The notes under the pieces were generated by a model, which ran no database searches, had not been told where the DNA came from, and saw nothing but the letters and a program-made list of their open reading frames with translations. A stretch of DNA of 33,102 nucleotides from Anaerolineae bacterium (lineage in GTDB: Bacteria; Chloroflexota; Anaerolineae; UBA1429). A program made the position numbers and the translations under genes. The stretch is from positions 1 through 33,102 of the forward strand of contig JAGGYI010000210.1 of the NCBI GenBank assembly GCA_021162655.1, given 5' to 3'. Each line of letters opens with the position of its first letter. Position 1 is the first letter of the stretch. Positions 17,486 to 25,861 of this stretch are shown in pieces.

Positions 17486-19768
17486 ATGAAAAAGGCACGT
17501 GCGCTCGTTCTAGGGATCCTCCAGCAGGGTGAGCTGTATGGTTACCAGATCAAAAAAATGTTCCAGGAGGAACGCTTTAGCACGTGGGCTACTCTTCCGA
17601 TCGCCTCCCTTTACCATGAATTGAATAAAATGGCCGAGGAAGGGCTCATTGAACGTGTGGCTACCCAGTCTTCAAAAGGGCGCCCTGCACGGACGATCTA
17701 TCGGATCACTGAGCGGGGGCGCCAGGAGCTGAGCCACCTCTTGCGCAAGGCCTGGCTAGAGATGGAACCTCCCCGTTCCTCTCAGGACATTGCGGTCTTT
17801 TTTATGAATTCTCTACCTGAAGAAGAAGTGCTGAGTATGCTGCGTGAGCGCCTGGCAAAGCTTGAGGAAAAGTTACGCTGTGTGGAACGGGCATTGGAAA
17901 AGCAGGCTCGGCAGGCCGCAAGTCCTTCAACCCTTAGGGCCGTTTTAGATCACGCTCAGCTGCGCATCCTCGGGGAGATCGAGTGGACCCAGCACCTGAT
18001 TCGCGCCATTGAGAAGGGGGAGTTTAGGGCGCGTGCAAAGGAAGAAGCGCGGCGAGCTTCTTTGCGCAAGACGAAGGGGATAGGTGCTTTCACCTTTGTT
18101 TTGCATAGCCATTTACCGTATTGTCGGATGGCGGGCCAGTGGCCTCATGGTGAAGAATGGCTCCACGAAGCCTTGGCGGAGACGTATATTCCCCTTTTAA
18201 ACGCTCTTTATGATCTCAAAGAGGAAGGGGTCCCCTTCAAGCTGACGCTGAGTTTGACCCCCGTGCTTACTGAGCAACTCGCTGATCCCGATGTCCGCCG
18301 TCATTTTCTTCTTTATTTAGATCGTGAGATTGAGGTCGCACGTCGGGACATCCTCCGATTTGGTGAGATGGGCGATGCCCATTTGGAGTATTTGGCCGCT
18401 TTTTACCGAGATTATTATCTTCGTATTAAGGAGAGCTTTCTCCAGCGTTTTGCGGGAGATGTGATCCTGGCCTTCAAGCGTTTGCAGGACGAGGGATATG
18501 TAGAGATCGTTACCTCAGCGGCGACCCATGGATACCTTCCCCTCCTTGCGCGGGATTCCTCTATATATGGGCAATTGCGGACAGGCGTCGAGAGCTACAG
18601 GCGCTTTTTTGGACGTTCTCCAAGGGCTATATGGCTCCCCGAGTGTGCTTATCGCCCTGCTTACCATGAAGATGGCCTAGTGCGTCCTGCGTTAGAAGAG
18701 TTTTTGGCTCCGTTAGGATTGACTTGCTTCTTTGTAGAGACTCATGCCATAGAAGGAGGGCGCCCCGTAGGAAAGGCTGCGGGGGAGGTTGCCATTGGCC
18801 CGTACAGTGCCATCAGAAGGCGCTATGTGATTCCTATAGAGGAACGGGAGGCGACAGGAGGGACGACGTATTCTGCATACTATGTGGTGGGCAGTGATAA
18901 AGGGTTGACGGATCCTCCTGTTGCAGTCATCGGGCGGAACAACCGCACTGGGCAGCAGGTCTGGTCGGCGGATTGGGGTTATCCAGGGGATGCAGATTAT
19001 CGAGAATTTCACAAAAAAGATGGCGAGTCGGGCTTGCAATATTGGCGCGTCACTGGGCCAAAGGTCGATTTAGGCGGCAAGGATTACTATCACCCTGATT
19101 GGGCTGAGTATAAGGTGGAGCAGCATGCTCAGCATTTCGCCTCGCTGGTAGAGGATTTGCTTCGTTCCTATCATGAGGAAACTTCCAAATATGGGATTGT
19201 CTCTGCGAACTATGATACTGAGCTTTTCGGGCATTGGTGGTTTGAGGGGATAGAGTGGATCAAGCGAGTATTGCGCAAGCTGGCGCAAAGTGACGTGGTG
19301 GACCTGGTAACGGCTAGTGAGTATGTGGAGGTAAATGAGCCGGAAGAAGTGATCGCTCTTCCAGAGAGTTCCTGGGGAGCTGGGGGCACCCATTGGACTT
19401 GGGACAACCCCAAGACGCATTGGATGTGGGAACCAATTCATAGGGCAGAGAAACGCATGGAGAAGCTTGTGCAAAAGTATCCTGCGGCTCAAAAAGAGGC
19501 TCTTGCAGCCCTAAACCAAGCAGCTCGGGAGTTGTTGCTTTTGCAAGCGAGTGATTGGCCCTTTTTGGTGACAACTGGTCAGGCCAAAGAGTATGCAGAG
19601 GCGCGCTTCAAAAAGCACCTTGGGCGTTTTCACCGCCTGGCAGATTTACTCGAGCAGGGGGACCTAGCCGAAGCGGGGCGGTACGCGAGCAAGCTTTACG
19701 AATTGGACAAGATATTTCCTCATATAGATTATCGTTGGTTTGCCCCTCGACAGGGCAATCCCCAGTGA
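17486..19768 (+). CDS. PadR-type winged-helix regulator fused to GH57 1,4-alpha-glucan branching enzyme
   Basis: N-term LVLGILQQGELYGYQIKKMF...LYHELNKMAEEGLIERV...GRPARTIYRITERG (PadR). C-term FTFVLHSHLPYCR, AIWLPECAYRP (catalytic Glu), NYDTELFGHWWFEG (catalytic Asp), SDWPFLVTTGQAKEYAEARFKKHLGRF. No stop codon between them. Confidence 0.88.
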   Translation: MKKARALVLGILQQGELYGYQIKKMFQEERFSTWATLPIASLYHELNKMAEEGLIERVATQSSKGRPARTIYRITERGRQELSHLLRKAWLEMEPPRSSQDIAVFFMNSLPEEEVLSMLRERLAKLEEKLRCVERALEKQARQAASPSTLRAVLDHAQLRILGEIEWTQHLIRAIEKGEFRARAKEEARRASLRKTKGIGAFTFVLHSHLPYCRMAGQWPHGEEWLHEALAETYIPLLNALYDLKEEGVPFKLTLSLTPVLTEQLADPDVRRHFLLYLDREIEVARRDILRFGEMGDAHLEYLAAFYRDYYLRIKESFLQRFAGDVILAFKRLQDEGYVEIVTSAATHGYLPLLARDSSIYGQLRTGVESYRRFFGRSPRAIWLPECAYRPAYHEDGLVRPALEEFLAPLGLTCFFVETHAIEGGRPVGKAAGEVAIGPYSAIRRRYVIPIEEREATGGTTYSAYYVVGSDKGLTDPPVAVIGRNNRTGQQVWSADWGYPGDADYREFHKKDGESGLQYWRVTGPKVDLGGKDYYHPDWAEYKVEQHAQHFASLVEDLLRSYHEETSKYGIVSANYDTELFGHWWFEGIEWIKRVLRKLAQSDVVDLVTASEYVEVNEPEEVIALPESSWGAGGTHWTWDNPKTHWMWEPIHRAEKRMEKLVQKYPAAQKEALAALNQAARELLLLQASDWPFLVTTGQAKEYAEARFKKHLGRFHRLADLLEQGDLAEAGRYASKLYELDKIFPHIDYRWFAPRQGNPQ

Positions 19769-19787
19769 GGCAGGGGAGGGGACGTTC

Positions 19788-20822
19788 GTGGCTATTCCTC
19801 CAAAGAAACGTTCTAAACCATTATATTGGCAGGTTGTCGAGGACATCTCTGCCCAGATCGAAGCCGGGACTTGGCGCCCTGGAGACAAGCTTCCCAGTGA
19901 GCGGGTGCTATGCAAAATGTATCGGGTTAGCCAGATCACCATTCGGAGGGCGTTGAGAGAGCTAGCTCATTTAGGGCGTGTTTACAGTCATCATGGTGTG
20001 GGCTGGTTCGTTTCTGATGCTCCGCTATCTGGCGTGCGACCTCAAGTAGGGCTGTTTGTTTCTTCCTGGGATCGATTAATGGGGCGGTTCATCTGGCACT
20101 TAGCCAAGGAGCTGGCTCAGGCAGGGATGGATCTCTGTTTGCTCCCAGAACCAACCCCTGCTGGAGAGACAGAAGTGCTCCTTTTCGCTGTGGCAGGTCG
20201 GGAGCAAGAGGTGAACGCACATTATGCGCAGCTGAGTGCCCAAAAGGCCTCGGCGCTTTTTCTTTTGCGTGGTTTGAATGAGCAGGCTCCGGCAGCCATC
20301 TTGGATGAGCGCCTGGGGATGGAACAGATCACGCGACACATTCTCAGCATGGGACACCATCGGGTTGCTTATTTGGGCCTTGATCCTGCTCTACTGGAAG
20401 GGCAGCTTCGCTATAGAGGTTTCGTTGAGGTGCTTTGGGAGCATGGGCTTGAGCTTCCCTTGGATTGGGTTTTTGCAGACCTAGAGCGAGAGGGAGAAAG
20501 ATTCCTGCGAGTTTTTCGTCCAGGCTACGGACCTACGGCGCTCGTTTGCGCCTCTGATCTTCAGGCGGCCAGAGCGATGGGCATGCTCCAGGAGGTTGGG
20601 CTTCGATGTCCGGATGATGTAGCCATTGTGGGGCTGGGCGACGAGGAGTTTGCCGCCTTTTTGCCAACGCCCTTGACGACGTTTCGTTTTGATTTGCTGG
20701 AGCTGGCTCGGCGCGTTGCTATGCTCTGCTTGGCTTTTTATGAGGGGAGAGAAGTGGAAAACGTTCGCGTTGCCGGAGAATTGGTTGTGCGGCAAAGCTG
20801 TGGGGCTAGCCAGAGGGCCTGA
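19788..20822 (+). CDS. GntR-type HTH regulator with LacI/PBP1-like effector domain
   Basis: PLYWQVVEDISAQIEAGTWRPGDKLPSERVLCKMYRVSQITIRRALRELAHLGRVYSHHGVGWFV; C-term HHRVAYLGLD...TALVCASDLQAARAMGMLQEVGLRCPDDVAIVGLGD. GTG 19788 with GGGGAGGGG RBS. Confidence 0.85.
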   Translation: MAIPPKKRSKPLYWQVVEDISAQIEAGTWRPGDKLPSERVLCKMYRVSQITIRRALRELAHLGRVYSHHGVGWFVSDAPLSGVRPQVGLFVSSWDRLMGRFIWHLAKELAQAGMDLCLLPEPTPAGETEVLLFAVAGREQEVNAHYAQLSAQKASALFLLRGLNEQAPAAILDERLGMEQITRHILSMGHHRVAYLGLDPALLEGQLRYRGFVEVLWEHGLELPLDWVFADLEREGERFLRVFRPGYGPTALVCASDLQAARAMGMLQEVGLRCPDDVAIVGLGDEEFAAFLPTPLTTFRFDLLELARRVAMLCLAFYEGREVENVRVAGELVVRQSCGASQRA

Positions 20823-20841
20823 CTAGGTTTGGAGAAGAGGA

Positions 20842-21984
20842 ATGGGTGAGCGGCGGATACCACAACGTGTGTTAGGCAAAACGGGGTTGAAAGTCTCGGT
20901 TTTGGGCTTGGGGGGCTTTCATCAAGTAGAGATTGGGCAGAGCTATGTGGAAAGACTTGTCGAGCGGTACCTGGAAGCGGGGGGAAACTATATAGAGACT
21001 GCTCGGAGCTATGGGGGAGGTGCGGCTGAGCGTAAACTGGGCCGTGCTCTGGTAGGCAAGAGAGCAGAGATCGTTCTTGTCTCCAAAACAGGGCAGCGTG
21101 AGGCTGAGGGAGCTTGGCAGGAAATTAACGAGTCTTTGGAAGCTCTCAAGACGGACTATCTGGATATCCTCCTCTACCACGGGGTAAATGATCGGGAGGC
21201 GGTGAAAGCGATACTCGCCCCTGGTGGGGCTGCCCAGGCCTTTGCGCGGGCTCGGGAGGAAGGGATGGTGCACTTTATAGGGGTAAGCTCCCACTGGCCG
21301 CAACTTCTTCCCTGGGTGATGGAGCAGCTCGATTTAGATGTGGTGATGTATTGGGTGAATTACTTGGATTTTTGTCATTATCCCGAGATCCCCCAACAAG
21401 TTGCTCCTGCCGCTCGTTCGAAGAGGTTGGGCATTATAGGAATGAAACCGCTGGCAGATGGTTACCTTTATCGTTCTGTCCGGGAGGCGTTCACTTTTGC
21501 TTTGGCTCAGGAAGTGGATGTGCTGGCATGTGGGTTTAACTCCTTAGAGATGTTGGAGAGAGATATCGAGGCGGTTTGTGCCTGGACGCAGCCTAATGTC
21601 CAGGTGTTGGAAACTATTCTCCGGGATGCGCCCGAATTGGGCGATTACGTTTGCCGCCAATGTGGGCAATGTCGCTTGCCCGACTTGGATTTACCCAAGG
21701 TCTTTGAGTTGGAGGGCAAGTTTGACCGCCAGATGTTTGATGGCCGCCCCAAGGAGGCGCCGGATTATGCCCTCCGCCAGCGCTTGGGGCCGTGGTTTCA
21801 CAATCAAGAGAGGGCGATTACTCTTTACAAGCCCTATGCAGAGCGGGTCCGAACTTTTTTGGAAGAGAGCAGACCTTTGCCAGCGTGCCCTTATGGAATC
21901 GATCTTTCATGGAAGCTTCGATTGGCTCATCTAAAGTTGACTAGTGATGGACGTTTCCCAGCTGGAGCAGCCGATGATTTTTAA
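20842..21984 (+). CDS. Aldo/keto reductase family protein with C-terminal Cys cluster
   Basis: RVLGKTGLKVSVLGLGGF, NYIETARSYGGGAAERKLGRAL, LDILLYHGV, FIGVSSH, GIIGMKPLADG; CRQCGQCRLP...ACPYGID. Confidence 0.87.
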   Translation: MGERRIPQRVLGKTGLKVSVLGLGGFHQVEIGQSYVERLVERYLEAGGNYIETARSYGGGAAERKLGRALVGKRAEIVLVSKTGQREAEGAWQEINESLEALKTDYLDILLYHGVNDREAVKAILAPGGAAQAFARAREEGMVHFIGVSSHWPQLLPWVMEQLDLDVVMYWVNYLDFCHYPEIPQQVAPAARSKRLGIIGMKPLADGYLYRSVREAFTFALAQEVDVLACGFNSLEMLERDIEAVCAWTQPNVQVLETILRDAPELGDYVCRQCGQCRLPDLDLPKVFELEGKFDRQMFDGRPKEAPDYALRQRLGPWFHNQERAITLYKPYAERVRTFLEESRPLPACPYGIDLSWKLRLAHLKLTSDGRFPAGAADDF

Positions 21985-21998
21985 GGAGGTAGGGTTCC

Positions 21999-22973
21999 AT
22001 GGCGCGACATGTACGCATCGCAACGGTGGCTCTTTTGGATAGAGGTGGGCCGACGGTAGAAGCGAACAGAGAGCGCATTGCCGCGTTGATAGAACAGGCG
22101 GCCGCGGAAAAGCCTGATATCATTTGTCTCCCAGAGACGTTTTTGGAGCAGGGAGTTTCCTTTACTGATCTGGCTCAAGTAGCGGAGCCGATCCCTGGTC
22201 CGACGATTGACATGGTAGCTGGGTATGCGAAGAAGTATGGCTGCTATATTATTTGCCCGCTAACGGCTATCCACGGCGATAAGTACATGAATGACTCTGT
22301 CTTGCTTGACCGTCGTGGTCAGGTGGTGGGGATCTATTCGAAAATACATCCTGTAGTTGAGGGATCTGAATTTAGGAGCTTGGAAAAAGGGATGACGCCT
22401 GGCACCGAGGCGCGGGTGTTTGATACAGATTTTGGTCGGGTAGGTATGCAGATTTGTTTTGACATTTTTTGGCCAGAGACATGGCAAGAGCTCAAGTGTA
22501 ATGGCGCAGAGATCGTTTTCTGGTCCTCTGCCTACGATGGGGGCAAGCATTTGAGTATTCATGCGTGGAACAACCATTTTTACGTTGTTTCGGCCGTCAA
22601 ATCAAGACGGGCTCGCATCGTTGATGTAATGGGAGAGGTGCTGGGCGTCACTGGGTGGGCTGACCCGGTCATCGCTCGTACAGTGAACCTTGATGTCGAA
22701 GTCTTTCATTGTGATTTCAATCGGTCGCAGATTCCTCTTATCAGAGCCAAGTATGGTCCCGATGTCAAGATACGTCTCTGGCACGAAGAGGATCTCTTTA
22801 CCTTGGAAGCGGAGCGAGAGGGGTTGACGGTAGAGGAGATCATTCGTGAATTCTCCTTGGAGCCTCTCCATGAATACTTGGATCGCAATGCGCGTCTGCA
22901 GGATGCCTGGCGCCGTGGATGGGCTATCCCCGATCTAACCCCGCCTTACGTTGGGAGACCTCAGTGGGAATAG
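21999..22973 (+). CDS. Carbon-nitrogen hydrolase (nitrilase superfamily)
   Basis: Catalytic E-K-C motifs: ICLPETF, GIYSKIHP, VGMQICFDIFWPE. Confidence 0.9.
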   Translation: MARHVRIATVALLDRGGPTVEANRERIAALIEQAAAEKPDIICLPETFLEQGVSFTDLAQVAEPIPGPTIDMVAGYAKKYGCYIICPLTAIHGDKYMNDSVLLDRRGQVVGIYSKIHPVVEGSEFRSLEKGMTPGTEARVFDTDFGRVGMQICFDIFWPETWQELKCNGAEIVFWSSAYDGGKHLSIHAWNNHFYVVSAVKSRRARIVDVMGEVLGVTGWADPVIARTVNLDVEVFHCDFNRSQIPLIRAKYGPDVKIRLWHEEDLFTLEAEREGLTVEEIIREFSLEPLHEYLDRNARLQDAWRRGWAIPDLTPPYVGRPQWE

Positions 22974-22993
22974 AAAGATAGGGCGAGGGGCTT

Positions 22994-23022
22994 TTGCTTA
23001 GGCCTCTGTTTGACGGTATAAT
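22994..23022 (+). promoter_or_regulatory. Candidate promoter for the CBM48-like gene
   Basis: TATAAT (23017-23022) with 17-nt spacer to a weak -35 TTGCTT (22994-22999). Confidence 0.45.
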
Positions 23023-23080
23023 CTTTTTGAAGCTTTGATGGGCGTACCTAAAAAGACGGCGCTGTCCAAGGAGGTCGCCG

Positions 23081-23380
23081 ATGATTATCAAACGTGATGG
23101 CCCCAAGCCCGGCACGGTGTTAGTGACGTTCAAATTGCCAGCGACGGTGTGGGCTGAAACAGTGCACCTAGTGGGTGATTTTAATGATTGGAATCGGCAT
23201 TCTCACCCCTTGGTTCGTTCTAACGTGGATGATACGTGGGAGATAACCCTCGAATTGGAAAAGGGCAAAGTATATCAATTCCGCTATTTAATCAACGGGA
23301 ATCAATGGCAGAACGATTGGAACGCAGATCGCTATGTTCCTAACCCCTTTGGTGGGGATAACTCTGTGTTAGAGACCTGA
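23081..23380 (+). CDS. Stand-alone CBM48 / glycogen-binding (isoamylase early-set) domain protein
   Basis: VTFKLPATVWAETVHLVGDFNDWNRHSHPLVRS...WEITLELEKGKVYQFRYLINGNQWQNDWNADRYVPNPFGGDNSVL; AAGGAGGTCG RBS. Confidence 0.88.
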   Translation: MIIKRDGPKPGTVLVTFKLPATVWAETVHLVGDFNDWNRHSHPLVRSNVDDTWEITLELEKGKVYQFRYLINGNQWQNDWNADRYVPNPFGGDNSVLET

Positions 23381-23419
23381 GGATCCCCGTCTCCTCCTCT
23401 TTCCCCCTGGGAAGTTTCT

Positions 23420-25168
23420 ATGAAGGTCTTTGACTTTTTGGCGCGGCTTGCGCAAATGGTTTTGGACGCAGCCGCTGCCGTCCTAGGTATCTGCTATACC
23501 GCCAAGTATACCGTTATCATTCGCCGCTTGGGGTTGGCCAAGCTGAGCGAGACGGAACGCCCCGGTCTTCTCATTATTCAGATCGATGGCCTCTCTTACG
23601 AGCACCTCCACGAAGCCATGAAGAGAGGATACGCCCCTCATCTGCGTTGGCTTTGGCGGCAAGGAGAAGTTATCCTCCGTCCCTGGTATGTAGGTCTCCC
23701 TTGCACAACTCCAGCCACTCAGGCGGGGATTATGTTTGGTAACAATGAGGACATTCCTGGCTTTCGCTGGTACATCAAAGAGGCTCAGCGGGCTATTACT
23801 TGCACTTCGCCGAATGCAATCGCAGAGATCCAGAGGCGCATCTCCCAAGGGCGCCGAGGAATCCTCAAGGGCGGTTCGAGCTTTATGAATATGTTCGATG
23901 GCGATGCTTCCCTCTCGATGTTCACTTTGGGGGCAATGAACCGCCAGCGCTTTTTTGAGAGCGTTCGAGGGTTGGGCTTCTTCTTGCTTTTCCTTCTTAA
24001 TCCCTTTCGAACGGTCAAAACGCTCTTTGTGGTTGTTTGGGAGTATTTCCAGGATGTGGTGCAACGTGTCTCTGCTCTCTTGCGTAAGGATAAAGTGCCC
24101 CACTTGTTAAAGGGCACCTCCCTTTTTTTGCGGATTATGGGCGATGTGATCTTTCGAGAGGTTCAAACTTTTGCTGTAATGATAGACATCTACCGGGGGG
24201 TTCCAGCGATTTACACGACGTATTATGGTTATGATGAGGTTGCCCATCATTATGGCCCTCTTTCCAAGCCGGCACTCCGTGCTCTGCGGGCGATCGATGC
24301 GCGTGTTCGTCGAATAGATAGCTTCCGTCGCCGCTCGCTGACTCGGGATTATGATCTCTACATTCTCTCGGATCATGGGATGACCTCAGCTGTTCCCTTT
24401 CGCAAGGCGTATGGGCAAAGCTTGGGGGATTTCATCCGAGGGCTGGTGGGCAAGCGGGCTCGTCTTGCAGAAAGCCTCGACATTGAGCGACGCGATGTCC
24501 TTCATGCGATGTACCTAAAGGAGGAATTGCAGGCTATTGAGTCGAACGTTCGTCCGGCACTGGCGCGGGTCCCGCACCGGCTTGCGGAGATCGTTCGCGA
24601 GCGCTTTGGACTTGACGGCCACAATGGCAAGGAGGCCTCTCTGGAAAGTCTTAGGGAGGCGGATGTCGTCGTGCGCAATTCCGGGTCTATGTCGCACGTT
24701 TATTTGAATGTTGGTTCCAAGCAGCTCTCCCTTTCTGAGATCGAGGAGTTCTTCCCAGGGCTAGCACAGGGGCTTTTGGCCCATCCAGGCATCTGGCTAG
24801 TGATAGGAAGAGAAGGGGAGACGGTGATCGTTTCCTCTCGGGAAGGGAAGCTTTTCTTGGATGGGGAATACCGGGTTCTGGGCAGAGATCCACTGGAAGG
24901 CGTCGCCTCTCCCCGAGTGATGGCGGATTTCATCCGGCGCATGGCACGTTTCCCTCATGCTGGAGACCTTATTTTAATGGGACGTTACGAACCCAAGACA
25001 GAGATTGTCTCTTGTTTTGAGGAACAATGGGCTTGCCATGGAGGGTTAGGAGGCCCCCAAGAAGTGGCTTTCCTGATGGTGGAAAAACATGTTCCTTGGG
25101 AAGCTATTGAGGTCAGACAGGCAACAGACCTTTACCAGTTCTTCAAGGAGCGCTATAGTGGAGGGTAG
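23420..25168 (+). CDS. Alkaline phosphatase/phosphodiesterase-superfamily protein with hydrophobic segments
   Basis: LLIIQIDGLSYEHLHEAMKRGYAPHLRWL, CTTPATQAGIMFG, TTYYGYDEVAHHYGP, LYILSDHGMT are metal-ligand/nucleophile motifs; hydrophobic FFLLFLLNPFRTVKTLFVVVW segment. Confidence 0.8.
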   Translation: MKVFDFLARLAQMVLDAAAAVLGICYTAKYTVIIRRLGLAKLSETERPGLLIIQIDGLSYEHLHEAMKRGYAPHLRWLWRQGEVILRPWYVGLPCTTPATQAGIMFGNNEDIPGFRWYIKEAQRAITCTSPNAIAEIQRRISQGRRGILKGGSSFMNMFDGDASLSMFTLGAMNRQRFFESVRGLGFFLLFLLNPFRTVKTLFVVVWEYFQDVVQRVSALLRKDKVPHLLKGTSLFLRIMGDVIFREVQTFAVMIDIYRGVPAIYTTYYGYDEVAHHYGPLSKPALRALRAIDARVRRIDSFRRRSLTRDYDLYILSDHGMTSAVPFRKAYGQSLGDFIRGLVGKRARLAESLDIERRDVLHAMYLKEELQAIESNVRPALARVPHRLAEIVRERFGLDGHNGKEASLESLREADVVVRNSGSMSHVYLNVGSKQLSLSEIEEFFPGLAQGLLAHPGIWLVIGREGETVIVSSREGKLFLDGEYRVLGRDPLEGVASPRVMADFIRRMARFPHAGDLILMGRYEPKTEIVSCFEEQWACHGGLGGPQEVAFLMVEKHVPWEAIEVRQATDLYQFFKERYSGG

Positions 25169-25192
25169 GAATCTTTTCCCAAGAGGAGTTAC

Positions 25193-25861
25193 ATGCTTGT
25201 ACCAGTGATACGGCATCGTTGGGATCTCAGCCCTCAAGAGGCGATAGCTCTGCAACGCGAGTTGGTTTCGCGCATTATCCAAAAAGATGTCTTACCCAAG
25301 ATCACTACGGTGGCGGGAATTGATGTGGGGGTAAAAGGCGGGGTGGCTCGCGCTGCTGTGGTAGTAATGCGGTTCCCTGAATTAGAAATCATTGAGCACG
25401 TCCGAGCAGAATTGCCATTGGCTTTCCCTTATGTGCCGGGATTGCTTTCCTTTCGTGAGGCTCCAGCCATTTTAGAGGCTTTGGCGAAATTGGAGCACGA
25501 TCCTGATGTGCTCATCTTTGATGGGCAAGGATATGCTCATCCTCGTCGAATGGGCATCGCTACTCACATAGGGATCTTGCTGGATCATCCAACCGTGGGT
25601 TGTGCAAAATCCCGACTTTGCGGGACTTTTGAAGAGCCGGGGATCGAAAGGGGTAGTTATTCCTGGCTTTGGGATGGAAAGGAGATCATTGGAGCTGTCG
25701 TCCGTACACGGACTAGGGTAAAGCCGGTGTTCGTATCTGTGGGGCATAAAATGCGTCTTGAAAGTGCTATCGATCTTGTTCTCCAATGTGGTAGAGGATA
25801 CCGACTTCCAGAGCCTACACGTTGGGCTCATCGGCTTGCCTCTGGTGACGGGGCGCGATGA
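25193..25861 (+). CDS. nfi: Endonuclease V
   Basis: VAGIDVGVKGGVARAAVVVM, PYVPGLLSFREAPAILEAL, DVLIFDGQGYAHPRRMGIATHIGILLDHPTVGCAKSRL, VSVGHKMRLESAIDLV. Confidence 0.94.
   Translation: MLVPVIRHRWDLSPQEAIALQRELVSRIIQKDVLPKITTVAGIDVGVKGGVARAAVVVMRFPELEIIEHVRAELPLAFPYVPGLLSFREAPAILEALAKLEHDPDVLIFDGQGYAHPRRMGIATHIGILLDHPTVGCAKSRLCGTFEEPGIERGSYSWLWDGKEIIGAVVRTRTRVKPVFVSVGHKMRLESAIDLVLQCGRGYRLPEPTRWAHRLASGDGAR

Noticed and set aside
23483-24103. 206-aa minus-strand ORF opposite the phosphatase-superfamily gene
   Set aside because: Shadow ORF opposite a well-supported gene, no family signature.
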